This document shows, in pieces, positions 1-7,317 of a DNA stretch of 22,736 nt. The stretch lies in NCBI GenBank assembly GCA_017483985.1, contig JAFUUB010000024.1:1-22736 (forward strand), given 5' to 3'. The notes below the pieces were generated by a model that saw nothing but the letters and a program-made list of their open reading frames with translations, ran no database searches and was not told the origin of the DNA. The position numbers were made by a program, and so were the translations under genes. The stretch is from Bacteroidales bacterium (GTDB lineage: Bacteria; Bacteroidota; Bacteroidia; Bacteroidales; UBA932). Numbering within the stretch: position 1 is the stretch's first letter; each line of letters starts with the position of its first letter.

Positions 1-117
1 ATGCGGCTCTGCGGCTGGCTGAATGCCCGGATCACGGCGTTCAAGCCCGGACATACGATCAACAATCTGGCTGCCCGTGCCGTCCTGGCAAAACTGGAGG
101 GCGCCCTGACAATATAG
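1..117 (+). CDS. C-terminal fragment of an unidentified protein (5' end outside window)
   Basis: The first reading frame is open from the window edge and ends at a TAG at 115-117, giving 38 residues that finish LAKLEGALTI. The ATG at base 1 may be an internal methionine. The stop lies only 9 bases before the lpxA start, so this is probably the preceding gene of the same operon. In many Bacteroidales lpxA follows a fused lpxC-fabZ gene, but this tail does not resemble a FabZ C-terminus to me, and I do not recognise the family. It could instead be a short spurious ORF. Confidence 0.4.
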   Translation: MRLCGWLNARITAFKPGHTINNLAARAVLAKLEGALTI

Positions 118-126
118 AAAAATACC

Positions 127-939
127 ATGAGCAAGATTCATCCCCTGGCATACGTAAGCCCCATGGCAAAGATCGGTGAGAATGTCGAAATCGGTCCCTA
201 TGCCTACATCGATGACGAAGTTGAAATCGGCGAAGGTACCAAGATCCATCCCCATGCCGTGATATACAACTATGTACGGATCGGAAAAGACAGCGAAGTC
301 TTTCCGGGCGCCGTCGTGGGAGCCATCCCCCAGGACCTCAAGTTCGACGGGGAAGTGACCTATGTGGAGATCGGCGACCGTGTCACCATCCGTGAGTGCG
401 CCACCATCAACCGGGGCACCAAGGCCAGCGGAAAGGGTGTGACCCGCGTCGGGGACGATACCCTGGTGATGAGCTATGCCCATATCGCGCACGACTGCAA
501 CATCGGCAAGCATTGCATCCTCGTCAGCTACGTCGGCCTGGCCGGCGAGACGGATGTGGATGACTGGGCCATCGTCGGCGGCGGCTCCAAGGCCCACCAG
601 TTCACCAAAATCGGCTGCCATGCCATGGTCGGCGGCGCCTGCAAGATCAACAAGGACATTCCGCCGTATTCCCTGTGCGGCCGCGAGCCCATCAGCTTCG
701 CCGGCGTCAACATCGTCGGCCTGCGCCGCCGCGGATTCTCTTCCGACGTGATCCGCAACATCAAGGACATTTACGACACGATCTATTATCAGGGCTACAA
801 TATCTCCGACGGTTGTGCGAAGGTTGAGGCCGGCTTCCCGGAATCCGAGGAACGTGACACCATCCTGCGTTTCATCCGGGCTTCGAAGCGCGGCATCGTC
901 CGGGCCAGCGACGGCAAGGAGCGCGGCCCGATCGAGTAA
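127..939 (+). CDS. lpxA: Acyl-ACP--UDP-N-acetylglucosamine O-acyltransferase LpxA
   Basis: LpxA catalyses the first step of lipid A synthesis in the cytoplasm, transferring a 3-hydroxyacyl chain from acyl carrier protein to the 3-OH of UDP-GlcNAc. The 270-residue protein begins with hexapeptide repeats of the left-handed beta-helix (IGENVEIGPYAYI, then IGEGTKIHPHAVI). It carries the family core AHIAHDC at residues 118-124; His122 matches the catalytic histidine (His125 in E. coli). The block HQF...MVGGACK and the NIVGLRRRGFS segment before the C-terminal helical domain are also typical. Length fits the family. The ATG at 127 follows an A-rich stretch without a Shine-Dalgarno, which is normal for Bacteroidota. 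The stop overlaps the next start by one base (TAATG), implying translational coupling with the WbqC-like gene. Confidence 0.97.
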   Translation: MSKIHPLAYVSPMAKIGENVEIGPYAYIDDEVEIGEGTKIHPHAVIYNYVRIGKDSEVFPGAVVGAIPQDLKFDGEVTYVEIGDRVTIRECATINRGTKASGKGVTRVGDDTLVMSYAHIAHDCNIGKHCILVSYVGLAGETDVDDWAIVGGGSKAHQFTKIGCHAMVGGACKINKDIPPYSLCGREPISFAGVNIVGLRRRGFSSDVIRNIKDIYDTIYYQGYNISDGCAKVEAGFPESEERDTILRFIRASKRGIVRASDGKERGPIE

Positions 940-1583
940 TGCTCCTGTCGACGGCTTTTCTTCCGCCGCTGAGCTGGTTCGCCGCTGCGGCCAAGGATTT
1001 CACCCTGTCTCCGGACAGGGTTTTTCCGTCTGTGGTCCGCCTGGAAGCCTGCGAGCATTTTGTCAAGCAGTCCTACCGGAACCGCTGCCGGATCCTGACT
1101 GCAAACGGGGTCGAAAACCTGCAGGTCCCGGTCCTGCATGATGAGGGATTGTATCGGATGCCCGTTACGGAAGTCCGGGTCGACTACACGGTACCCTGGA
1201 TCCCGAAGATGGAACGGGCCCTGGCTTCCGCCTATGAAAGTGCCGCCTTCTTCGAAGATTACCGGGACGGCCTGTTTTCCATCCTGGAATCACAGCCCCG
1301 GACGCTCTGGGAGCTGAACCTGCGGCTGATCCTTTTCCTGCTGGACCGGCTGCACCTGGCCGTGGACCTGCAACCGACGCAAGTCTATGAGCCGGAGGCT
1401 GCGGAGGACCTGCGGGGCGCCATCCATCCGAAACATCCCGACACGATATTGAAGGACCTGGCACTGGAAAAGCCATATTTCCAGGTCTTTGCCGGGAAAT
1501 ATGGCTTCCAGCCGAATCTGTCCGTGGTCGACCTCCTGTTCAATGAAGGTCCGGACAGTATCTTGTATCTGAAGAATCTCTAG
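939..1583 (+). CDS. WbqC-like family protein
   Basis: This 214-residue protein matches the WbqC-like family, which occurs in Bacteroidota and in some O-antigen loci; its biochemical role is poorly established. Recognisable features are the N-terminal LSTAFLPPLSWF (imaging as a family start), the segment ACEHFVKQSYRNRCRI with the following NGVENLQVPV, and the C-terminal LSVVDLLFNEGPDSI. No signal peptide or membrane segment is apparent. Its ATG overlaps the lpxA stop by one base, so expression is probably coupled to lipid A synthesis. The TAG stop at 1581-1583 interlocks with the stop of the convergent outer-membrane protein gene. Family assignment is confident; function is inferred only from context. 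Confidence 0.87.
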   Translation: MLLSTAFLPPLSWFAAAAKDFTLSPDRVFPSVVRLEACEHFVKQSYRNRCRILTANGVENLQVPVLHDEGLYRMPVTEVRVDYTVPWIPKMERALASAYESAAFFEDYRDGLFSILESQPRTLWELNLRLILFLLDRLHLAVDLQPTQVYEPEAAEDLRGAIHPKHPDTILKDLALEKPYFQVFAGKYGFQPNLSVVDLLFNEGPDSILYLKNL

Positions 1584-3145
1584 AACCGCCAGCCGAAGGT
1601 CGCGACGATGTCCCAAAGGTTGTTGCTGATCTTGACCGTCGGACTGACGACGGACGCATAATCATCGTACAGCATCTGGTAACGGTTGACGAAGCTGCCT
1701 CTGAAGGCTACGTCCACGAAGAAGGCGCCGGGAGAGCTGTATCCGAAACCGAGGGATGCGGACTGACGGTTGTCAAATCCCTTGTCTTTCTGCTTGTCCG
1801 GAAGCGTCGTCAGGGTATAGCCTGCGCGGAGCGCGAATTCCGGCATCGGCTTGAGCTCGAAGCCCAGGCGGATGGCGTGGGAAGCACCGTAGGTATTGCG
1901 GATGTCTTCATTCTCGGCGGCGTAGCTGTCGGAATAACCCTCGAAGGCGGAGTGAAGCTTCATGGCGCTGAAGTCGGCCATCTCGTAATCGGCGCTCACG
2001 ACACCCATCCCGAAATTATAGGCGGCACCCAGGTTGAAGCGGAACGGAGAGGTCAGGCGGTATTCGCCTTCTCCCTGCGGGGAACTCTCACTGGCGCTGA
2101 ACTTGCTGTCCGTGAAGGAGATGTCACCCGCTGTACGGTAGTACTCGTGGATGTGCATGGCCGTCGGGGTCTGGATGGCGGCACCCAGCCGCAGTTCCGG
2201 CACCGGAACATAGATCATGCCGATTTTGCCATAGACGCCGCTGCCGTCGGCTTCCATGTAATTGCGCATGCGCATGGAACTGAAGTAGGTATCGGTGCCC
2301 TCGAAATTGTTCGGGAAGTCCTGGGGATCGACTGCTTCTTCGATCGTGTATACTTCACGTTCCATGTCCAGGGAGACCAGACCGAGGTTGAAGCCGAGGA
2401 AGAACCGGTCGGAGAAGTTCAGGCCCATGTTCATGACCATGTCCATCCGGTTGCCGCGGGTCTGGCGGCCCCAGCGCTGGTTCAGCGGACCACCCGTACG
2501 GAAGTAACCGTCGTCAAACAGCCTTTCCGTCGATCCGACATACGCATCGTCGGTCCCGTCTTCGTTGTAGATCATGCCGGTGCGCCAGCCGATCACTTCG
2601 GGCCAGTAGACATCCGGATTGTCATACGGGTTGTTCTCGAAAGCGGCAGAGGAAATCCCTTTCAGTCCGGCAGCCATCTGGCCGAGGTAGGAAGTGTGGG
2701 GATTGGTCCCGAAGGCGGCCACCTGGTCCAGGTAGTTGGCGGTGGCGTTGCCGGTGAACCCGAAGGAGATGCCCTTCAGGCCGGAACGCTTATGCAGGTC
2801 GGTGTACATGTTGACACCGAAGTTCGGCATGGTGAAGCGGCCCCGGTTGCTCTTGAGCGGACTCTGGAAGTCCGTGTCGGTGGGACTGTATTCCGCACCG
2901 GTCGCAACAATGCTCACATTCGGCGTCAGGGTGACCTGCGCGTAGTGGGCGACGGCAGACCCGGCCGGATTGATGCCGATGGATCCCAGGTCGCCGCCCA
3001 GGGCGGTGAAGGCATTGCCCATCGCGATGGTCCGGGCGGTGCCGTAGTAATTGTACTCGCTGAACTGGAGGGCGTCGCCGATGGTCTGGGCACCGGCGGA
3101 GAGCGCCGCGAAAGCGAGAAGGGTTGCGATTGCTATCTTTTTCAT
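1580..3145 (-). CDS. OmpP1/FadL-family outer membrane protein
   Basis: A 521-residue outer-membrane beta-barrel of the OmpP1/FadL/TodX type, a family that includes long-chain fatty acid and hydrophobic-compound channels; in Bacteroidota it also includes PorV-like proteins. MKKIAIATLLAFAALSAGAQ is a clean Sec signal peptide. It is followed by the family hallmark SEYNYYGTARTIAMGNAFTALGGDLGSIGINPAGSAV (quoted in parts: AMGNAFTALGGD, GINPAGSA). The chain ends WRF, with the terminal aromatic residue used for barrel assembly. I chose the start at 3145 over an in-frame ATG at 3175 because it places the signal peptide at the N-terminus and has GGAAAGA just upstream. It lies 42 bases after the lipoprotein gene's stop and probably shares its transcript. 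Substrate unknown. Confidence 0.88.
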   Translation of the reverse strand: MKKIAIATLLAFAALSAGAQTIGDALQFSEYNYYGTARTIAMGNAFTALGGDLGSIGINPAGSAVAHYAQVTLTPNVSIVATGAEYSPTDTDFQSPLKSNRGRFTMPNFGVNMYTDLHKRSGLKGISFGFTGNATANYLDQVAAFGTNPHTSYLGQMAAGLKGISSAAFENNPYDNPDVYWPEVIGWRTGMIYNEDGTDDAYVGSTERLFDDGYFRTGGPLNQRWGRQTRGNRMDMVMNMGLNFSDRFFLGFNLGLVSLDMEREVYTIEEAVDPQDFPNNFEGTDTYFSSMRMRNYMEADGSGVYGKIGMIYVPVPELRLGAAIQTPTAMHIHEYYRTAGDISFTDSKFSASESSPQGEGEYRLTSPFRFNLGAAYNFGMGVVSADYEMADFSAMKLHSAFEGYSDSYAAENEDIRNTYGASHAIRLGFELKPMPEFALRAGYTLTTLPDKQKDKGFDNRQSASLGFGYSSPGAFFVDVAFRGSFVNRYQMLYDDYASVVSPTVKISNNLWDIVATFGWRF

Positions 3146-3187
3146 GGTCTTTCCGTTTTTGATTAAGTCATGCATCGGATCGCGGAC

Positions 3188-4588
3188 TTATCGGCGTCCG
3201 CTGCCGCCACTGCTGCGGGAAGAACCGCCGCCGGAATAACTGCCGCCACCGCTGCTGCGGGAGGAGCCGCCGCCGGAATAACTGCCGCCGCCATAGCTGC
3301 CGGAAGAACTGCGGGAGCTGCCGCTGGAATAACTGCCGGAAGACCGGCTGACGGAACTGGAGGAACGGCTGGCAGAACTGGAAGAGCTGCGATAGCTGCC
3401 GGAGGACGAACCGCTGCTGCGGTACGTGGCCGAGCTGCTGGTGCGGCTCTGGGAACTCGGACGGCTGGCCGCCGAGGAGGAGCTGCGGGAAGCGCCGGAG
3501 GACCGGTAGGTCGAGGAGGAGCTGCTGCTGCGGGCTGCGGTGCTGCCGGAGGACCGGCTGGTGTTCACGGAAGAACTGGCCGCGGAGCTGCGGGTGGCTG
3601 CGGAGGAGCTGCGTCCTGCTGCCGTGGAGGAGCGGACGGCTCCGGTTCCGGAAACCTGTCCGGCGGAAGTGCGGGCTACGCTGCTGGCGGAGGAACGGGA
3701 CGTCCGGGCGGCCGTGCCGGACGAACGGGTCGCGGCGGAAGGCCTTGCGGCGGTTCCGGCGGAGGAACGTCCTGCGGTCGAGGCCGTGCTCTTGGTGGCG
3801 GTGCTGCTGCTACGGCGTCCGGAGATGCTTTGCGTGGAGCGTCCGCCGATGGCGTCGGTCCTGCGGGGGTGGGTCAGGTTGCTGGTGCCGAAGTAGCGGT
3901 TGCCGTGCAGGCCGGTCCCTGCGTAGGGATGGCCATGGCCCCAGCCATAGTGGTATCCGCCCCAAGCATAGTAGTACGGAGTGTGCCAGCCCCAGTAGGG
4001 ATTGCCATACCAGCCGCTGTAGTACCAGGGGCTGCCGTACCAGTAGGAGTCGTAGTACCACGGATCGTACCAGTAAGAGCCGTAATACCAGGGATCATGC
4101 CAGTAGCTGCCATAATACCACGGATCGTAGAAGTCCCAGTACCAGGGATCCCAGGCCCAGGCGCTGTAACGCCAGGGACGGTAGAATCCGCCGTAGTGCC
4201 AGGGACGGCCCCAGTACCAGGCCGAACTGTAATGCCAGCGGCTGTAGGGGGCGTAACCGAGCCAGATGTCGACGGACGGGGTCTCGGCAAGGGTGACAGA
4301 GGTAGTGTTCGCATTGCGGTCGAAGCGGACCGTCGCGGACATGTTCTCCGGGACGAACAAGGTGTCGGCACCCTGCCCGCTCCGCAGGTAAACTTCAGAG
4401 CCTTTCGTCTGCTCGACGAGGGATGCGATCTCTTCGTCGGAAGCAGGAACAGTTTCGGTGGTTACGGTTTCAGGCCTATAGTAGATACCGTCCTGGAACT
4501 GCTGTCCAGAGGAAGCGAACTGCGCAGAAGACCCACACGCGGTCAGGGCGATCAGCGCGGCAAACAGGGGAATGAGTCTTGTTTTCAT
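3188..4588 (-). CDS. Aromatic-repeat, Ser/Arg-rich surface lipoprotein (unknown function)
   Basis: A 466-residue predicted lipoprotein: MKTRLIPLFAALIALTAC is a type II signal peptide with Cys18 as lipidation site. Residues about 20-110 look like a normal acidic domain. Residues about 118-225 are extremely rich in Trp, Tyr, Gly and Pro, with three 10-residue repeats (DPWYYGSYWH, DPWYYGSYWY, DPWYYDSYWY) at 155-184. From about residue 250 to the end it is almost only Ser, Arg, Gly, Thr and Ala, ending in two 14-residue copies of GGGSYSGGGSSRSS. The start at 4588 follows GGAGATACGGAT, a good ribosome binding site, so a longer in-frame start at 4705 is rejected. It heads a likely operon with the OmpP1/FadL-like gene. 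I do not recognise a domain; adhesion or matrix roles are speculation. Confidence 0.85.
   Translation of the reverse strand: MKTRLIPLFAALIALTACGSSAQFASSGQQFQDGIYYRPETVTTETVPASDEEIASLVEQTKGSEVYLRSGQGADTLFVPENMSATVRFDRNANTTSVTLAETPSVDIWLGYAPYSRWHYSSAWYWGRPWHYGGFYRPWRYSAWAWDPWYWDFYDPWYYGSYWHDPWYYGSYWYDPWYYDSYWYGSPWYYSGWYGNPYWGWHTPYYYAWGGYHYGWGHGHPYAGTGLHGNRYFGTSNLTHPRRTDAIGGRSTQSISGRRSSSTATKSTASTAGRSSAGTAARPSAATRSSGTAARTSRSSASSVARTSAGQVSGTGAVRSSTAAGRSSSAATRSSAASSSVNTSRSSGSTAARSSSSSSTYRSSGASRSSSSAASRPSSQSRTSSSATYRSSGSSSGSYRSSSSSASRSSSSVSRSSGSYSSGSSRSSSGSYGGGSYSGGGSSRSSGGGSYSGGGSSRSSGGSGRR
3209..3292 (-). repeat. Two tandem 42-bp repeats in the lipoprotein tail
   Basis: Bases 3209-3250 and 3251-3292 are tandem 42-bp units, each encoding GGGSYSGGGSSRSS. 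They match at 38 of 42 bases, and all four differences fall at codon third positions. Confidence 0.85.
4037..4126 (-). repeat. Three tandem 30-bp repeats encoding DPWYY[G/D]SYW[H/Y]
   Basis: Bases 4037-4066, 4067-4096 and 4097-4126 are consecutive 30-bp units encoding a Trp/Tyr-rich 10-residue repeat. The first two units match at 26 of 30 bases. Degenerate DPWYW- and SPWYY-type units flank them. Confidence 0.85.
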
Positions 4589-4622
4589 ATCCGTATCTCC
4601 TATAATTGTAATATAAAATTTG

Positions 4623-4630
4623 TATCTTTG
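4623..4630 (+). promoter_or_regulatory. Candidate -7 promoter element for proS
   Basis: TATCTTTG matches the Bacteroidota TAnnTTTG element. A TTG at 4606-4608 is closer (14 bases) than the usual 19-20, so the -33 element is uncertain. Transcription would start near 4637, giving a leader of about 100 bases for proS. Confidence 0.55.
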
Positions 4631-4638
4631 TACGCCCG

Positions 4639-4695
4639 CTTTCCAACACGGATCGGGGCGTTTGGAAGGGCTATGGCAATAACCATACCATTCCA
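4639..4695 (+). promoter_or_regulatory. Structured proS leader with competing hairpins
   Basis: Two stems can form here, and both use the segment TTGGAA at 4662-4667. Stem A pairs CTTTCCAA (4639-4646) with TTGGAAGG (4662-4669). Stem B is a long hairpin pairing TGGAA (4663-4667) with TTCCA (4691-4695), extended by GG/CC and by TATGG (4672-4676) with CCATA (4683-4687) around the loop CAATAA. Neither is followed by a T-run, so neither is a simple terminator. Folding is by eye only; regulatory function is inference. Confidence 0.4.
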
Positions 4696-4737
4696 TCCGA
4701 TGCAAGGTTAGAAAATTAATCGATAAAAACCAAAAAA

Positions 4738-6216
4738 ATGGCAGATCAGATTACGAAACGGTCGGAAAACTACTCCCAATGGTACAATGACCTGGTGGTA
4801 AAGGCCGACCTTGCCGAACAAAGTGCGGTCCGCGGCTGCATGGTGATCAAGCCTTATGGCTATGCGATCTGGGAGAAGATGCAGCATATCCTCGATGAGA
4901 AATTCAAGGCTACCGGCGTCCAGAACGCCTATTTCCCGCTGTTTATCCCGAAATCCTTCTTCAGCCGTGAGGCTGAGCATGTCGCCGGATTCGCCAAGGA
5001 GTGCGCCGTGGTGACGCACCACCGCCTGATGAACGACCCCAATGGGAACGGCGTCGTGGTCGATCCTTCCGCCAAGCTGGAGGAAGAACTGATCGTCCGC
5101 CCGACTTCCGAGACCATTATCTGGAATACCTATAAGAACTGGATCACCTCCTGGCGCGACCTGCCGATCCTGTGCAACCAGTGGTGCAACGTGGTCCGCT
5201 GGGAAATGCGTACCCGCCTGTTCCTCCGTACGGCCGAGTTCCTCTGGCAGGAAGGCCATACCGCCCATGCCACTTCCCAGGAAGCCCAGGAAGAGGCCGA
5301 ACGCATGGTCCATGTCTATGCCGACTTCGCCCGGAATACCATGGCCCTGCCGGTGATCATCGGCCACAAGAGCCCGAACGAGCGCTTCGCCGGCGCCCTC
5401 GATACCCTGACGATCGAGGCCATGATGCAGGATGGAAAGGCCCTCCAGGCCGGTACGTCCCATTTCCTCGGCCAGAACTTCGCCAAGTCCTTCGATGTCC
5501 AGTTCACCAACAAGGACAGCCAGCTCGAATATGTCTGGGCGACTTCCTGGGGCGTTTCGACCCGTCTGATGGGCGCCCTGATCATGGCCCACGGCGATGA
5601 CAACGGCCTGGTGCTGCCGCCGGCCCTCGCCCCGATCCAGGTCGTGATGGTCCCGATCTACCGCAAGCCGGAAGAACTGGATGCCGTCCTGGAGAAGATG
5701 TATGAGGTGAAAAAGCAGCTCGAAGCCCTCGGCCACAGCGTCAAGATCGACAGCCGCGATACCCTCCGTCCGGGCTTCAAGTTCGCTGAATGGGAGCTCA
5801 AGGGCGTGCCGGTGCGCATCGCCATGGGCCCGCGCGACCTGCAGAACGGCACCGTCGAGGTGGCCCGCCGCGACACCCTGACCAAGGAGACCATGCAGCT
5901 TGAAGGCATTGCGGAGCACATCCACGGCCTTCTCGATGAGATCCAGGCCAATATCTACCAGAAAGCCTTTGATTTCCGTGCTGCCCATGTCGAGAAATGC
6001 GACAGCTGGGAGGAATTCAAGGCCAAGATCGACACCGGCAAGTTCCTGCTGTGTCACTGGGACGGTACGCCCGAGACCGAGCAGGCCATCAAGGACGAGA
6101 CCAAGGCGACGATCCGCTGCATCCCTGTGGACAGTTTCGTCTGCGAAGAGGAAGGCGTTGACATCTATTCCGGAAAACCGTCGAAGCAGCGTGTCGTATT
6201 CGGTATTGCATACTAA
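4738..6216 (+). CDS. proS: Prolyl-tRNA synthetase, archaeal/eukaryotic type (ProS type 3)
   Basis: ProRS charges tRNA-Pro with proline in the cytoplasm. The 492-residue protein has the class II aminoacyl-tRNA synthetase fold. A motif 1 region lies around residues 41-71 ([12 protein letters not shown] to YFPLFIP), the RPTSE substrate loop at 121-125, motif 2 at about 153-180 (VVRWEMRTR, then [12 protein letters not shown]) and motif 3 at about 272-300 ([10 protein letters not shown], then [10 protein letters not shown]). It lacks the large editing insertion between motifs 2 and 3 found in the E. coli-type enzyme and ends in Tyr, as expected for the archaeal-type form used by Bacteroidota. The start follows an A-rich stretch. 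The DUF3078 gene begins 18 bases downstream and tilS after that, suggesting one transcript. Confidence 0.97.
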   Translation: MADQITKRSENYSQWYNDLVVKADLAEQSAVRGCMVIKPYGYAIWEKMQHILDEKFKATGVQNAYFPLFIPKSFFSREAEHVAGFAKECAVVTHHRLMNDPNGNGVVVDPSAKLEEELIVRPTSETIIWNTYKNWITSWRDLPILCNQWCNVVRWEMRTRLFLRTAEFLWQEGHTAHATSQEAQEEAERMVHVYADFARNTMALPVIIGHKSPNERFAGALDTLTIEAMMQDGKALQAGTSHFLGQNFAKSFDVQFTNKDSQLEYVWATSWGVSTRLMGALIMAHGDDNGLVLPPALAPIQVVMVPIYRKPEELDAVLEKMYEVKKQLEALGHSVKIDSRDTLRPGFKFAEWELKGVPVRIAMGPRDLQNGTVEVARRDTLTKETMQLEGIAEHIHGLLDEIQANIYQKAFDFRAAHVEKCDSWEEFKAKIDTGKFLLCHWDGTPETEQAIKDETKATIRCIPVDSFVCEEEGVDIYSGKPSKQRVVFGIAY

Positions 6217-6234
6217 CGAATTAAACAAGAGATT

Positions 6235-7296
6235 ATGAAAAAGTTATTTGCCATTCTGGCAGGTTCGGCCCTGAGCGTGGCCGCCTTCGCCCAGAATAAT
6301 GCCCAGGAGGCTGCCGCAGCGGCCGCCGCCGCGATTGCCGGCACCCCGCAGTCGGAAGTCCCGGCTCCGAAGCCGAACTACTGGACCCGTTCTTTGATGA
6401 CCAATATCAGCTTTGGCCAGAACTCTTATTGGAACTGGGCCAAGGGCGGCAACAACAACATCTCCCTCAACGCAACGATTGACGGCAATGCCGATTATGA
6501 GAAGGATAAGCTGGTCTGGAAGAACCACATGCTGCTCAAATACGGTTTCCTCTATTCCGAGGACAAGCCGATCTACCAGAAGAACATCGACCAGATGCTG
6601 CTGGAAAGCACGCTCGGTTACAAGGCGACCCCGACCCTGAGCTACTCCGCGAAGTTCACCTTCCTGAACCAGTTTACCAACGGCTATACCTATAAGGCTC
6701 CTTCCGTCGAAGAGCCGACCAAGAAGGATTGGAAGGATGCGCGCGAACTCAAGTCCGGATTCCTGTCCCCGGGTATCGTGACCCTCGGTCTCGGTATTGA
6801 CTGGGTCCCGAACAACTGGCTGACCGTCAACTTTGCCCCGTTGACCGGCGGTTTCACCATCGTCTCCGAGAAAGAACTGGGACTCTGGGGTGAGAACCTC
6901 CGCAAGAACTACGGTATGGCGCTCAAGAAGGAGTATGAGGATGTCGACGTGAAGGAAGCGGCCCTGCATCCCGAGTATTACCGCGGTGCCCGTTTCGAAT
7001 TCGGTGCCCAGCTGACCGTCGGTGCGAAGGTCAAGATTAACGACAACTTCGAAGCCTCGACCAAGTTCATCGGTTTCTCCAACTACCTGAAGAACCCGCA
7101 GAACATCCGCGTCTACTGGGACAACACCCTGTCCTGGAAGCTGGCCAAGTACTTCGCCCTGACCATGAACACCAACCTGATCTACGACGATACCATCCTG
7201 ATCGTCGATACCGATCACCCCAACGGACACAAGGCTGTCCAGTTCTTCGAGGGCCTGCTCTTCGGCTTTACCTATACCTTCTCTTCGAAGAAATAA
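6235..7296 (+). CDS. DUF3078 domain-containing secreted protein
   Basis: A 353-residue protein with the Sec signal peptide MKKLFAILAGSALSVAAFAQ. An alanine-rich segment follows (AAAAAAAAI near residues 26-34), then a beta-strand-rich region. The stretches SFGQNSYWNWAKGGNNNISL, WKNHMLLKYGF and QMLLESTLGYKA match DUF3078, a Bacteroidota family of unknown function that is probably an outer-membrane or periplasmic barrel-like protein. The C-terminus has alternating aromatic strands (LLFGFTYTFSSKK). It sits 18 bases after proS and 21 bases before tilS, so it is probably co-transcribed with two translation genes; no functional link is evident. Confidence 0.85.
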   Translation: MKKLFAILAGSALSVAAFAQNNAQEAAAAAAAAIAGTPQSEVPAPKPNYWTRSLMTNISFGQNSYWNWAKGGNNNISLNATIDGNADYEKDKLVWKNHMLLKYGFLYSEDKPIYQKNIDQMLLESTLGYKATPTLSYSAKFTFLNQFTNGYTYKAPSVEEPTKKDWKDARELKSGFLSPGIVTLGLGIDWVPNNWLTVNFAPLTGGFTIVSEKELGLWGENLRKNYGMALKKEYEDVDVKEAALHPEYYRGARFEFGAQLTVGAKVKINDNFEASTKFIGFSNYLKNPQNIRVYWDNTLSWKLAKYFALTMNTNLIYDDTILIVDTDHPNGHKAVQFFEGLLFGFTYTFSSKK

Positions 7297-7317
7297 ATCC
7301 TGAAACCGCTTCCTGCC

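Noticed and set aside
1877..3166. A 429-codon plus-strand open frame
   Set aside because: Antisense shadow of the OmpP1/FadL-like gene caused by high GC; the His/Val/Gly-rich product has no recognisable features.
3209..4126. Possible CRISPR-like or intergenic repeat array
   Set aside because: The repeats are tandem without spacers, stay in frame, and lie inside a coding region, so they are protein repeats.
3170..4711. A 513-codon open frame on the plus strand, rich in Ala and Gly
   Set aside because: It lies antisense to the Ser/Arg/Trp/Tyr-rich lipoprotein and its Ala/Gly composition is what the complement of those codons gives. It has no signal peptide or domain, while the minus strand has a signal peptide, a lipobox and a ribosome binding site.
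4631..4737. Classical T-box riboswitch upstream of proS
   Set aside because: I see no T-box-type conserved sequence and no terminator/antiterminator ending in a T-run; only the simple competing stems are reported.
4708..6228. A 506-codon minus-strand open frame
   Set aside because: Antisense to proS, which is unambiguous. Similar long shadows lie opposite tilS/DUF3078 (6244-7686), sppA (9095-10486), hisS (10419-11981) and the permease (15938-17218).
6310..6340. Possible frameshift or sequence artefact in the alanine run of the DUF3078 protein
   Set aside because: The codons are varied (GCT, GCC, GCA, GCG) and the frame stays intact, consistent with a genuine alanine-rich linker after the signal peptide.
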